Below are positions 17,190-24,887 of a stretch of 64,000 bases of DNA, piece by piece. The position numbers and the translations under genes were made by a program. The stretch comes from Ralstonia soli (GTDB lineage Bacteria; Pseudomonadota; Gammaproteobacteria; Burkholderiales; Burkholderiaceae): assembly GCF_023955655.1 (NCBI RefSeq), contig NZ_JAMXHT010000008.1:248001-312000 (forward strand), read 5' to 3'. The notes beneath the pieces were generated by a model. It was not told the DNA's origin, did no database searches, and saw only the letters and a list, made by a program, of their open reading frames with translations. Positions within the stretch are counted from its first letter, which is position 1, and each line of letters starts with the position of its first letter.

Positions 17190-20018
17190 ATGCCAGCCAA
17201 CCAACGCCCGAACCCAGACGCACTCCTAGCCGAACTCCAATCCGGCGAGGAGCACGCCGCCCGCGGCAAACTCCGCATCTACTTCGGCGCCTCCGCAGGT
17301 GTAGGCAAAACCTACGCCATGCTGTCCGCAGCAAAAGCAGCCCGCGCCACGGGCATCGACGTCATCATCGGCCTGGTCGAAACCCACGGCCGATCCGAAA
17401 CCGCCGCCCTGGTCGCAGACCTGGAACACCTCCCCACCCGCCAGATCGAATACAAAGGCCGCACCCTCCCCGAGTTCGACCTCGACGCAGCACTGGCCCG
17501 CAAGCCGGCATTGATCCTCGTCGACGAGCTTGCCCACTCCAACGTCGCAGGCTCCCGCCACCCCAAGCGTTGGCAAGACATCGAAGACCTACTGGCGGCA
17601 GGCATCGACGTCTGGACCACCGTCAACGTCCAGCACCTCGACAGCCTGAACGAAGCGGTCGGCAGCATCACCGGCATCCGCGTATGGGAAACCGTGCCCG
17701 ACGCCGTGTTCGACAGCGCCAACGAAGTCATCCTCGTCGACCTGCCCGCCGACGAACTGCTGCGCCGCCTGGCCGAGGGCAAGGTCTACATGCCCGAGCA
17801 GGCGCAGCACGCGGCGCGCAATTTCTTCCGCAAGGGCAACCTCATCGCGCTGCGCGAACTGGCCCTGCGCCGCACCGCCGACCGCGTGGACGACGACGTG
17901 CAGGCATACCGCCGCGCACGCCGCATCGAAAACGTCTGGCGCACGCGCGAGACCATCGTTGCGTGCCTCGACCCGCAGGGCGACAGCGAACAGGTCATCC
18001 GCAGTGCCGCGCGCCTGGCGGCACAGCTCGAATGCGACTGGCATGCCGTGGCTGTGGTGATGCCGCATCTGCGCGCCGCCGATGCGCGTGCCGAGCGGCT
18101 GCACGCGCTGCTCAAGCTGGCCGAAGACGCCGGCGCGCGGGTGGAGACATTGGCGGGTACGAACGCCGTCGAGGCCATCACCGGCTATATCCGCCGCCAC
18201 AACATCACCAAGGCGGTGATCGGCAGGCCGCCTGAGAAGCGCTGGCGGTCGGCGCGCGCCATCATCGTCGCGCTGCGGCTGGCGATCGGGTTGGAGCGGC
18301 GTTTGCCCAGCGGCGACTTTGCGGAAGCGCTGGCGCGGCAGTGCCCCGAGGTGGACGTGATCCGTGCGGCGGCGGACCCGGCGCATATCCAGCTCACGCC
18401 GCGTGCCGCAGAGGTGGGCCGTGCCGACGTGCGCAGCGAGGCCCAACGCGCCGCGGATGCGCAAGCAACCGTGTTCAAGCCGGGCTACGTGGCCGCATGT
18501 ATTTACGTGGGCTTGGCGACAGTGCTGTCCACCCTCGTGCGCCCGGTGTTTGACCTCGCCAACATCGTCATGGTCTTCCTGGCTGCCGTGGTGGCAGTGG
18601 CGATGCGCCATGGGCGTGGGCCGGCAGCGCTGGCGTCGGTGCTGTCGGTGGCGCTGTTCGATTTCTTCTTCGTGCCACCGCGCTTCTCCTTTGCCGTGAG
18701 CGATGTGCAATACCTGCTGACCTTCGCGGTGATGCTGGCAGTGGGCATGCTGGTGGGCCAGCTCACCGCGGGCCTGCGCGAACAGGCCGAAGTGGCCGTG
18801 CAGCGCGAAGCCGCTGCGCATGCGCTGTACGAGGCGGCGCGCGAGCTGTCGGCTGCCCTCACGCTCGACCAGATCGTCAGCATCGGCGGGCGCTTCGTCA
18901 ACGCGACGTTTGGCGGGCGCTGCGCGTTCTTCTTCGTCGGGCTCGATGGGCGGCTCGGTGCACCGCAGATCGCCAAGCCCGAAGGCGCCGTCGATGCACC
19001 TGAATTGGCACCTTCCGGCATGCCGAACCTCGACCGTGTGCTGGCCGACTGGACGTATCAGCACGGCCAGCCCGCCGGCACGGGCACGCACACGCTGCCG
19101 TCGGGCTCGGTGCTGTATCTGCCGCTGAAGGCGCCGATGGCCATTCGCGGCGTGCTGGCCGTCGAGCCCGAAACGTTCCATGTGCTTACGCAGCCCGACA
19201 ACCGCCGCCAGATCGACGCTTGCGCCACGCTCGTCGCCATCGCCATCGAGCGCGTGCATTACGTGGAGGTGGCGCGCGATGCGCTGGTGCGCATGGAATC
19301 GGAGCGGCTGCGCAATTCGCTGCTGGCTGCGGTGTCGCATGACTTGCGCACGCCGCTCACCGGGCTCGTGGGGATGGCCGAGACGCTTACGCGTGCGCAG
19401 CCCCCACTGTCGCCCCTGCAGGCCGAGGCCGCGGCCGCTATCGGCCAGCAGGCGCAGCGCATGCGGACCATGGTCACCAACCTGCTCGACATGGCGCGCC
19501 TGCAGAACCAGGACGTCAAGTTGCGGCTGGAGTGGCAGTCGATGGAAGAACTCGTCGGCGCGGCGCTGCAGGCCATTCCGCTGCCCGAGCATCGCGTGGT
19601 GGTGGATGACCTGGCTGCCTTGCCGCTCGTGCGTTGCGATGGCCCGCTAATGGAGCGCGTGCTATCGAACCTATTGGAAAACGCCGGGAAGTTCGCGCCC
19701 GCCGGCACCGAGGTACGCATCTCAGGCGAGATCGTCCACGATGACGCCCGCGGCAACGAACTGCACTTGCGCGTGCGCGACCACGGCCCCGGCGTGCCGG
19801 CCGGCGCGGTGCGGACGATCTTCGAGAAGTTCACGCGCGGTGAGAAGGAATCGGCCACCACCGGCGTCGGCCTGGGCCTGGCGGTGTGCGAGGCCATCGT
19901 CAGCGCGCATCACGGCCGCATCTGGGTAGAGGCACCGGCCGATGGCGGGGCGTGCTTCGTCGTTGCCCTGCCCGCTGCCGAGCCGCCGCCCGTGGAAGAC
20001 ATCGAGCCCGCGGTGTAG
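17190..20018 (+). CDS. kdpD: Osmosensitive K+ channel sensor histidine kinase KdpD
   Basis: A 942-residue inner-membrane kinase. N-terminal KdpD domain with Walker A GASAGVGKT near residue 33 and DELAH near 110; a universal-stress-protein-like segment (about 250-370, TIVACLDPQGDSEQVIRSA, VIGRPPEKRWR); four closely spaced helices (about 430-530); a GAF-like region; then HisKA with the phosphorylated His in VSHDLRTPLTG near 717 and an HATPase domain (DHGPGVP, TGVGLGLAVCEAI). It senses K+ limitation and normally phosphorylates KdpE to switch on kdpFABC. The start at 17190 gives the usual N-terminus; the frame is open further upstream, but only through the repeat element. No kdpE follows. Confidence 0.95.
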   Translation: MPANQRPNPDALLAELQSGEEHAARGKLRIYFGASAGVGKTYAMLSAAKAARATGIDVIIGLVETHGRSETAALVADLEHLPTRQIEYKGRTLPEFDLDAALARKPALILVDELAHSNVAGSRHPKRWQDIEDLLAAGIDVWTTVNVQHLDSLNEAVGSITGIRVWETVPDAVFDSANEVILVDLPADELLRRLAEGKVYMPEQAQHAARNFFRKGNLIALRELALRRTADRVDDDVQAYRRARRIENVWRTRETIVACLDPQGDSEQVIRSAARLAAQLECDWHAVAVVMPHLRAADARAERLHALLKLAEDAGARVETLAGTNAVEAITGYIRRHNITKAVIGRPPEKRWRSARAIIVALRLAIGLERRLPSGDFAEALARQCPEVDVIRAAADPAHIQLTPRAAEVGRADVRSEAQRAADAQATVFKPGYVAACIYVGLATVLSTLVRPVFDLANIVMVFLAAVVAVAMRHGRGPAALASVLSVALFDFFFVPPRFSFAVSDVQYLLTFAVMLAVGMLVGQLTAGLREQAEVAVQREAAAHALYEAARELSAALTLDQIVSIGGRFVNATFGGRCAFFFVGLDGRLGAPQIAKPEGAVDAPELAPSGMPNLDRVLADWTYQHGQPAGTGTHTLPSGSVLYLPLKAPMAIRGVLAVEPETFHVLTQPDNRRQIDACATLVAIAIERVHYVEVARDALVRMESERLRNSLLAAVSHDLRTPLTGLVGMAETLTRAQPPLSPLQAEAAAAIGQQAQRMRTMVTNLLDMARLQNQDVKLRLEWQSMEELVGAALQAIPLPEHRVVVDDLAALPLVRCDGPLMERVLSNLLENAGKFAPAGTEVRISGEIVHDDARGNELHLRVRDHGPGVPAGAVRTIFEKFTRGEKESATTGVGLGLAVCEAIVSAHHGRIWVEAPADGGACFVVALPAAEPPPVEDIEPAV

Positions 20019-20164
20019 CCGACGCGCTGCACCATCGCTGGGCATATCGACATGCCGAAATTGTCGTTCTTCGGCAGAAGCCTCTGTGTCAGGATTGCAT
20101 CACACCGCCCGCTACCCGCGGGCGGAGTTCGTTTCAATCCGCGATAAATCCACGAGGTTTCTCC

Positions 20165-20983
20165 ATGTCCCTGTTCTCCCGCCTTGCACGCGTGGCCGTA
20201 CCGGCCATCGCCTTTGCCGCAGTTGCCACGCTGAGCACAGCCGCCAATGCCGACACCAAACAGATCAAGCTCGGCACCATGAGCGGCCCCGACGCGCAGA
20301 TCTGGGAAGTCGTGCAGAAGGTCGCCAAGAAGGACGGCCTGGACGTCAAGGTCATCGAGTTCAACGACTACGCTCAGCCCAACCCCGCGCTCGATTCGGG
20401 CGACCTCGACGCCAACGGCTTCCAGCACCAGCCCTTCCTCGACAGCCAGATCCAGGCGCGCCATTACAAGATCGTCAATGTGGGCCTGACCTACGTCGCG
20501 CCGATGGGCTTCTACTCGAAGAAGGTCAAGTCGCTGGCGCAGCTCAAGGAAGGCGCCAAGGTCGGCATCCAGAACGACCCGTCCAACGGCAATCGCGCGC
20601 TGCTCCTGCTGCAGAAGGCGGGCGTGATCAAGCTGAAGGCCGGTGCGGGCACCAACGGCAACAACGCCACCCCGCGCGATGTGGTCGAGAACCCGAAGAA
20701 GATCAAGCTGATCGAGCTGGATTCGGCCCAACTGCCGCGCTCGCTGGATGACCTGGACGCCGCTTCCATCAATACCGACTACGCCGTCAAGAACGGCCTG
20801 ACGCCGGCCAAGGACGCAATTGCGCTGGAAGAGCGCCAGGGCCCCTACGCCAACCTGATCGCCGTGCGCGAGAAGGACAAGAACCAGCCGTGGGTGAAGG
20901 CGCTGGTGCATGCGTACCAGTCGGACGAAGTGCGCAAGTTCATCGACACGCAGTTCAAGGGCGCGATCCTGCCGGCGTTTTGA
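20165..20983 (+). CDS. metQ: MetQ/NlpA-family substrate-binding protein
   Basis: A 272-residue periplasmic binding protein of the methionine (MetNIQ) ABC importer family. Residues 1-30 are a signal peptide (ANA-DTKQ) without a lipobox. Conserved parts: IKLGTMSGPDAQIWE, VIEFNDYAQPNPALDSGDLDANGFQHQPFL, VGIQNDPSNGNRALLLLQ, and INTDYAVKNGL. ATG at 20165 follows CCACGAGGTTTCTCC, a modest ribosome site. No metN or metI lies nearby, so it would serve a transporter encoded elsewhere. The exact substrate (D- or L-methionine) cannot be read. Confidence 0.85.
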   Translation: MSLFSRLARVAVPAIAFAAVATLSTAANADTKQIKLGTMSGPDAQIWEVVQKVAKKDGLDVKVIEFNDYAQPNPALDSGDLDANGFQHQPFLDSQIQARHYKIVNVGLTYVAPMGFYSKKVKSLAQLKEGAKVGIQNDPSNGNRALLLLQKAGVIKLKAGAGTNGNNATPRDVVENPKKIKLIELDSAQLPRSLDDLDAASINTDYAVKNGLTPAKDAIALEERQGPYANLIAVREKDKNQPWVKALVHAYQSDEVRKFIDTQFKGAILPAF

Positions 20984-21171
20984 TGCTGCCTAAAAAGTAA
21001 GCGGATACTTTCGCCAAATCTTCGGAAACTGCAGGCGGCGCGCCACGGGAGCAGCAACTTCCGCGCGCGCCGCGTTGTTTTGTTGCGTTGCGCCATTCCT
21101 GTTGCCCTTGCAATCGTTTTCGCGATCGTGGCGCCTTGGCAACGCTTGGTGCATTAAGTAGTTCTACGTTA

Positions 21172-21200
21172 TTGCAACGCAACAAACGATCCGCTATAGT
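21172..21200 (+). promoter_or_regulatory. Strong sigma-70-type promoter for a short transcript
   Basis: The -35 is TTGCAA (21172-21177) and the -10 is TATAGT (21195-21200), with exactly 17 bp between. The predicted start is about 21206-21208, only about 30 bp before a stable terminator hairpin, so the product would be a short RNA. Confidence 0.65.
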
Positions 21201-21205
21201 TGGAA

Positions 21206-21268
21206 CTGTCTCCTCCACCCTCCTTGGTGGATTGCGGCCCGAGCACCTGGTGCTCGGGCCTTTTTTCT
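21206..21268 (+). ncRNA. Candidate small RNA (about 60 nt) with anti-Shine-Dalgarno-like loop
   Basis: Bounded by the promoter above and the terminator at 21236-21268. It begins with CTCCTCC (21210-21216), then forms a small hairpin: CCACC (21215-21219) pairs with GGTGG (21226-21230), leaving the loop CTCCTT. That loop is the core of the 16S rRNA anti-Shine-Dalgarno sequence and is complementary to AAGGAG. Small RNAs exposing C/U-rich anti-SD loops are known in alphaproteobacteria. No named family is claimed here; a function in binding ribosome sites of target mRNAs is inferred. Confidence 0.55.
21236..21268 (+). terminator. Strong intrinsic terminator
   Basis: GGCCCGAGCACC (21236-21247) and GGTGCTCGGGCC (21249-21260) are perfect 12-bp arms followed by six T (21261-21266). 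Confidence 0.9.
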
Positions 21269-21594
21269 TAGGGCAGCGGATTCAGGATCCGCACGGCTGT
21301 CTTGCAGACTCGCCGATTCCGGCTACGCTGATTGCTCTCTTGCAGCAGGGCGGCGTTGCCCAATCGCAACGAGCGCAATATTTTTCAAGCGTGCGCTTTG
21401 AGGCATGCCTCGAGCCCACGCTCCCGTTTTTCGGTCTTCCCCGAGAAGCGTCACTTGCGTCACGCTAACGTTGCGAATGTGCGCACAACCACGTGCTTTG
21501 TGCGGCCAACATCGCAGAAGTGCGTCAGTTTTTGTCCTACAAGGGTTTCGGCGAACCCCGGACAGTCTGACCTCCCCCCCTTTACTAAACTTCA

Positions 21595-21662
21595 CCTTGC
21601 TCTCTCTTTAGAGAGCACTCCCCCCCTTTTGAGCCCGCCCCTGTTGCGGGCTTCATTTTTTT
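21595..21662 (+). ncRNA. Possible second small RNA with C-rich linker
   Basis: A 7-bp hairpin (GCTCTCT at 21599-21605 with AGAGAGC at 21610-21616) is followed by a single-stranded C-rich stretch (ACTCCCCCCC, 21617-21626) and then the terminator at 21632-21662. Hairpin, C-rich loop, terminator is a common small-RNA plan. I do not see a convincing promoter; TTTACTAAAC near 21581-21590 could supply a -10. It may instead be the 3' end of a longer transcript. Confidence 0.35.
21632..21662 (+). terminator. Intrinsic terminator
   Basis: AGCCCGC (21632-21638) pairs with GCGGGCT (21646-21652), followed by TCATTTTTTT. Confidence 0.8.
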
Positions 21663-21737
21663 CGGGCACGATTTCTTGCATCCCGACGCCGTCGACACCG
21701 GCGCCGGAAGCTCAAAAGGTTGGGGGAATCGCTCAAG

Positions 21738-21776
21738 GCCCGCGCAGTTGAAAAGCTGCGCGGGCTTTGTTTTTTC
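21738..21776 (+). terminator. Intrinsic terminator
   Basis: GCCCGCGCAG (21738-21747) pairs exactly with CTGCGCGGGC (21756-21765), loop of 8, followed by TTTGTTTTTT. It stands 127 bp before the REC-EAL gene start and insulates it from upstream transcription. Confidence 0.85.
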
Positions 21777-21902
21777 CGGCGCCATGTTCCCCACCGCCTG
21801 ACAACGCCCGCGCGCGGTGTTTCAATGACGGCTCACGGTGGCGTCACATAGCGCAAACGGGATGCGCGGCTGCCGATACCTACAACAACAAAGGACTGGT
21901 CG

Positions 21903-23117
21903 ATGGAAGGTTTCGCGCAACTCGCCGTGCTGGTGGTGGACGACCACCCCGTGCAACGGGCCGCCGCCCGGCAGCTGCTCCATACGCTGGGCGTGCAGCA
22001 GATCCTGACCGCCTGCGACGGCCGCGAGGCGCTCTACCTCCTCCAGCTCTGCCATGTCGACCTCGTGCTGTGCGACATCGACATGCCGAGCATGAACGGC
22101 CCCGAATTGATGGAGCAGATGCGCCTGCGCAATGGCCAGGTTTTTCCGCGGCGGGCACCCGTGTGGGCGTGGGTCAGCGGGATGGACGCCCCGATCGTCG
22201 AGTCGCATGTGAGCCTGGGCGATGCGATCGGCCTGTCGCGCATGCATGGCGTGCAGAAGCCGTTGCGACCGGCACATGTGCTGCCGTTGCTCGAAGAAGC
22301 CGCCGCGCGCGAGCGGGATCGCGCCCCCGCCCCGCCGAGCGGCATGCCGCAGTTTTCCGACGCCGAGATCGCTGCACTCATTCACGAGACGCCCGAGCAG
22401 ATCGAGGTCGTGCTTCAACCGCAGCACGATCTGGCCAGCAACCAGATTGTGGGCGCCGAGGCGCTCTGCCGATGGATGCATCCGGTGTACGGGCGCGTGT
22501 CGCCGGCGGCATTCGTGCCGCGCCTGGAGGCGCTCGGGTTGGCTGATGGCCTGTTCTTCCACGTGCTGGAACACTGCGTGCGCGTGCAGCACGCGCTGGC
22601 CGCGCATGCGTATCCGGTGTCGATCGGGGTGAACGCGTCGGCGGCCACGCTCAGCCGTGCGGGCACCATCGAGCGCATCGAGGCCATCGTGCGCGAGGCG
22701 CGCATCGCACCGGCGGCCATCGCCATCGAGCTGACCGAGGATTCGCCGGTGCCCGACGCCACGCAACTCACGATCGCGCTCAACCGCCTGCGCCTGCTGG
22801 GCCATCCGCTGGCCATCGACGATTTTGGCGTGGGCATTGCCACGCTCAAGCTGCTGGCCGACCTGCCCTTCACCATCCTCAAGATCGACCGCTCGTTCAC
22901 CGCCGCTGTCGACCAGACCAGCCAGCGCGGCGTGATCTGCCGCACGATGATCGAGCTGGCGCGCACGCTGCATCTCGAATGCATTGCCGAAGGGGTGGAA
23001 ACCGATGCGCAGCGCCAGACCCTGCGTGCGCTGGGCTGTGCCATCGGGCAGGGCTATCTGTGGGCGGCGCCGTTGTCGGTGACGGCCTTCCTGGCGCACG
23101 TGCAGGCAGCCGCCTGA
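21903..23117 (+). CDS. Response regulator with EAL (c-di-GMP phosphodiesterase) output
   Basis: A 404-residue cytosolic protein. Residues about 5-130 form a receiver domain (VVDDHP, phospho-acceptor Asp58 in CDIDMP). Residues about 155-400 form an EAL domain with most catalytic features intact: EALCRW, GVNASA, ELTED, IDDFGVG, LKIDRSF, IAEGVET, IGQGYLW. So it probably degrades cyclic-di-GMP when phosphorylated. No partner kinase lies nearby. The start at 21903 follows AAAGGACTGGTCG. Another response regulator gene follows 155 bp later. Confidence 0.88.
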   Translation: MEGFAQLAVLVVDDHPVQRAAARQLLHTLGVQQILTACDGREALYLLQLCHVDLVLCDIDMPSMNGPELMEQMRLRNGQVFPRRAPVWAWVSGMDAPIVESHVSLGDAIGLSRMHGVQKPLRPAHVLPLLEEAAARERDRAPAPPSGMPQFSDAEIAALIHETPEQIEVVLQPQHDLASNQIVGAEALCRWMHPVYGRVSPAAFVPRLEALGLADGLFFHVLEHCVRVQHALAAHAYPVSIGVNASAATLSRAGTIERIEAIVREARIAPAAIAIELTEDSPVPDATQLTIALNRLRLLGHPLAIDDFGVGIATLKLLADLPFTILKIDRSFTAAVDQTSQRGVICRTMIELARTLHLECIAEGVETDAQRQTLRALGCAIGQGYLWAAPLSVTAFLAHVQAAA

Positions 23118-23272
23118 GCCCCTGGTGCCGAGGAGTGTTCAGTTTCCCTCAGCCCTGATTGAAACAGCTTCTGCCCCGAAAGGTTACGCGCGGCCAAAGT
23201 AAGAAACGTCTGATCCCATCGGGGTCGTCGGGTGAGTAAGGTACCTGCTCTTTGCTGCGGTCCTTCCACCCC

Positions 23273-23944
23273 ATGACTCACCCGACGACGCGCGCCATGT
23301 CCCCTTTCCTGTCGATCGTGGCGGCGGACGATCACCCTGTGATCCTGATGGGGCTGAGCGCTGCCATTGCGCAATTTCCGCAGCAGCGCATCGTGGCGCA
23401 GGCCCATGACGGGCGCGAACTGCTGCAGGTGCTCGACCATATCGACTGCGATGTGGTGGTTACCGACTACAACATGCAGGGCGAGCCCGCCTTCGACGGC
23501 ATGCGGCTCCTGTTGCGCCTGCGCAAGAAGCATCCCAAGCGCCCGATCGTCGTCTGCACGATGGTCCACAACCCGGCATTGCTGCGCAGCATGCGCGAGG
23601 TGGGCGTGGCGGGCATCGTCAGCAAGAGCGACGACCTCACCTACGTCGGCCACGCCATCATGGCGGCGGCGCGCGGCATGCGTTACTACAGCCCGCGCAT
23701 CCTGGAAGAAGGCGGCCTCAGCGCCAATGAGCGCGACGTCTTTGAACGGCTGAGTGCCCGCGAGCGCGAAGTCATTCGTCTGTATGCACGCGGCATGGCG
23801 GTGTCAGAGATCGCGCGCCGGCTCGGTTCGAGCGTCAAGACGGTCAGCACGCAGAAGACCGTGGCGCTGCGCAAGCTGGGCCTGGCGCGCGAAACCGATC
23901 TCTTTCAGTACGTGCGTACCAGCGGGGTTGCTGCGATCCGCTGA
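23273..23944 (+). CDS. NarL/RcsB-type response regulator
   Basis: A 223-residue regulator: receiver domain (AADDHPVILMGL; VVTDYNMQG with the phospho-acceptor Asp; Lys in IVSKSDD) followed by a LuxR-type HTH (LSAREREVIRLYARGMAVSEIARRLGSSVKTVSTQK). The SAREREV...VSTQK pattern is typical of RcsB/BvgA-like regulators. ATG at 23273 is chosen; a second ATG at 23297 is possible, and neither has a strong ribosome site. No sensor kinase is adjacent. It is on the same strand as the REC-EAL gene, and the two may act in one motility/biofilm circuit. Confidence 0.85.
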   Translation: MTHPTTRAMSPFLSIVAADDHPVILMGLSAAIAQFPQQRIVAQAHDGRELLQVLDHIDCDVVVTDYNMQGEPAFDGMRLLLRLRKKHPKRPIVVCTMVHNPALLRSMREVGVAGIVSKSDDLTYVGHAIMAAARGMRYYSPRILEEGGLSANERDVFERLSAREREVIRLYARGMAVSEIARRLGSSVKTVSTQKTVALRKLGLARETDLFQYVRTSGVAAIR

Positions 23945-23954
23945 GCGCGGCGCA

Positions 23955-24755
23955 TCAGTGTGCGCGGCGGCGCATCGGCAGGGCTTTCACCGGTGCCGTG
24001 GTTGGGGCGGCGATCTTTGCCGGCGCGGGTGCGGCACCCATCAGCCACGTGAACAACGGCGTTGCCAGCAGTGCGCCGGCCAGTTGCGCCAGCATGTAGC
24101 CCGGTACATCGCCGGGGCGGATGCCGGAGGGGCCGTCGGTCAGCGCGCACGCAAATGCCAGCGCCGGATTGGCCAGCGATGACGACGACGTGAACCAGTA
24201 CCCCGCCGCGATGTAGGCGGCCACCACCAGCGGCAATTGCTTCGGCGCATGACGGCCGCAGGCGATGCCCACCCCGATCAGCCCGAACGTTGCCAATGCC
24301 TCGCTCCACCACAGCGTGGGGCCGGTGGCGGCATGCGTGCCCGCCGCCCACACCGGCATGCCGTACATGGCATGCGCGGCCGCCACGCCCAACGCGGCAC
24401 CCACCGCTTGCGCTGCCAGGTAAGCCGCAGCCTCGCGTCCGCGCAGGCCGCCACGCAGCAGCGCCGACAGCGTCACCGCTGGGTTCAGGTGCGCGCCCGA
24501 CACCGGCGTGAACATCGTCAGCAGCGCCAGCAACCCCGCGCCGCCCGCCAGTGATTGCGCCAGTAGCGTCCACGTGGCATCGCCGCCGGAGAGCCGGCTG
24601 GCGTGGATGCCGGTGCCGATCACCACCGCAATCAGCAAGGCCGTACCTAGCCCTTCCGCGACGATGCGGCGAGCCAGGGAGACCGTGGATGGTGCTGCAG
24701 ACGTGACCGACGCAGCGGCGCGATGCGCAGAAACAAGCGGAGAAACGGTGGCCAT
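23955..24755 (-). CDS. MIP/aquaporin-family channel
   Basis: About 266 residues and six hydrophobic segments. The first half-helix motif is HLNPAVT; the second is SLANPALAFACALTDGPSGIRPGDVP. The second matches an aquaporin subgroup whose motif reads NPAVTxARxLTDTFAGI, seen in arsenic gene clusters of rhizobia, except that the usual Arg after NPA is replaced (NPALAFA). So the selectivity filter may differ. The start is uncertain: ATGs at 24755, 24788 and 24824 are all in frame, and 24755 gives the shortest leader. No ars genes are in the window. The substrate (water, glycerol, metalloid acid) is unknown. Confidence 0.8.
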   Translation of the reverse strand: MATVSPLVSAHRAAASVTSAAPSTVSLARRIVAEGLGTALLIAVVIGTGIHASRLSGGDATWTLLAQSLAGGAGLLALLTMFTPVSGAHLNPAVTLSALLRGGLRGREAAAYLAAQAVGAALGVAAAHAMYGMPVWAAGTHAATGPTLWWSEALATFGLIGVGIACGRHAPKQLPLVVAAYIAAGYWFTSSSSLANPALAFACALTDGPSGIRPGDVPGYMLAQLAGALLATPLFTWLMGAAPAPAKIAAPTTAPVKALPMRRRAH

Positions 24756-24887
24756 GCGGGAAGACAATGCGGACGATGCCAAGTGCATCGCGCGGAGTGT
24801 GGAACCTCCGCCTGGGCCGATCAATGCATCGCGGCGCGCTTGTGTCGCGCGCCGGAGTATCGAATGTCGCGGGCGGGCGCCACGTTT

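Larger units (their letters stand above)
20984..21902. other. 919-bp gene-free region with small-RNA-like units
   Basis: No credible protein gene. Three intrinsic terminators in the same (plus) orientation lie at 21236-21268, 21632-21662 and 21738-21776, spaced through DNA without an ORF of recognisable family. The first is paired with a strong sigma-70-type promoter. The layout fits one or more short non-coding transcripts. The first 190 bp show nothing beyond local AT-richness near 21150-21200. Confidence 0.6.
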
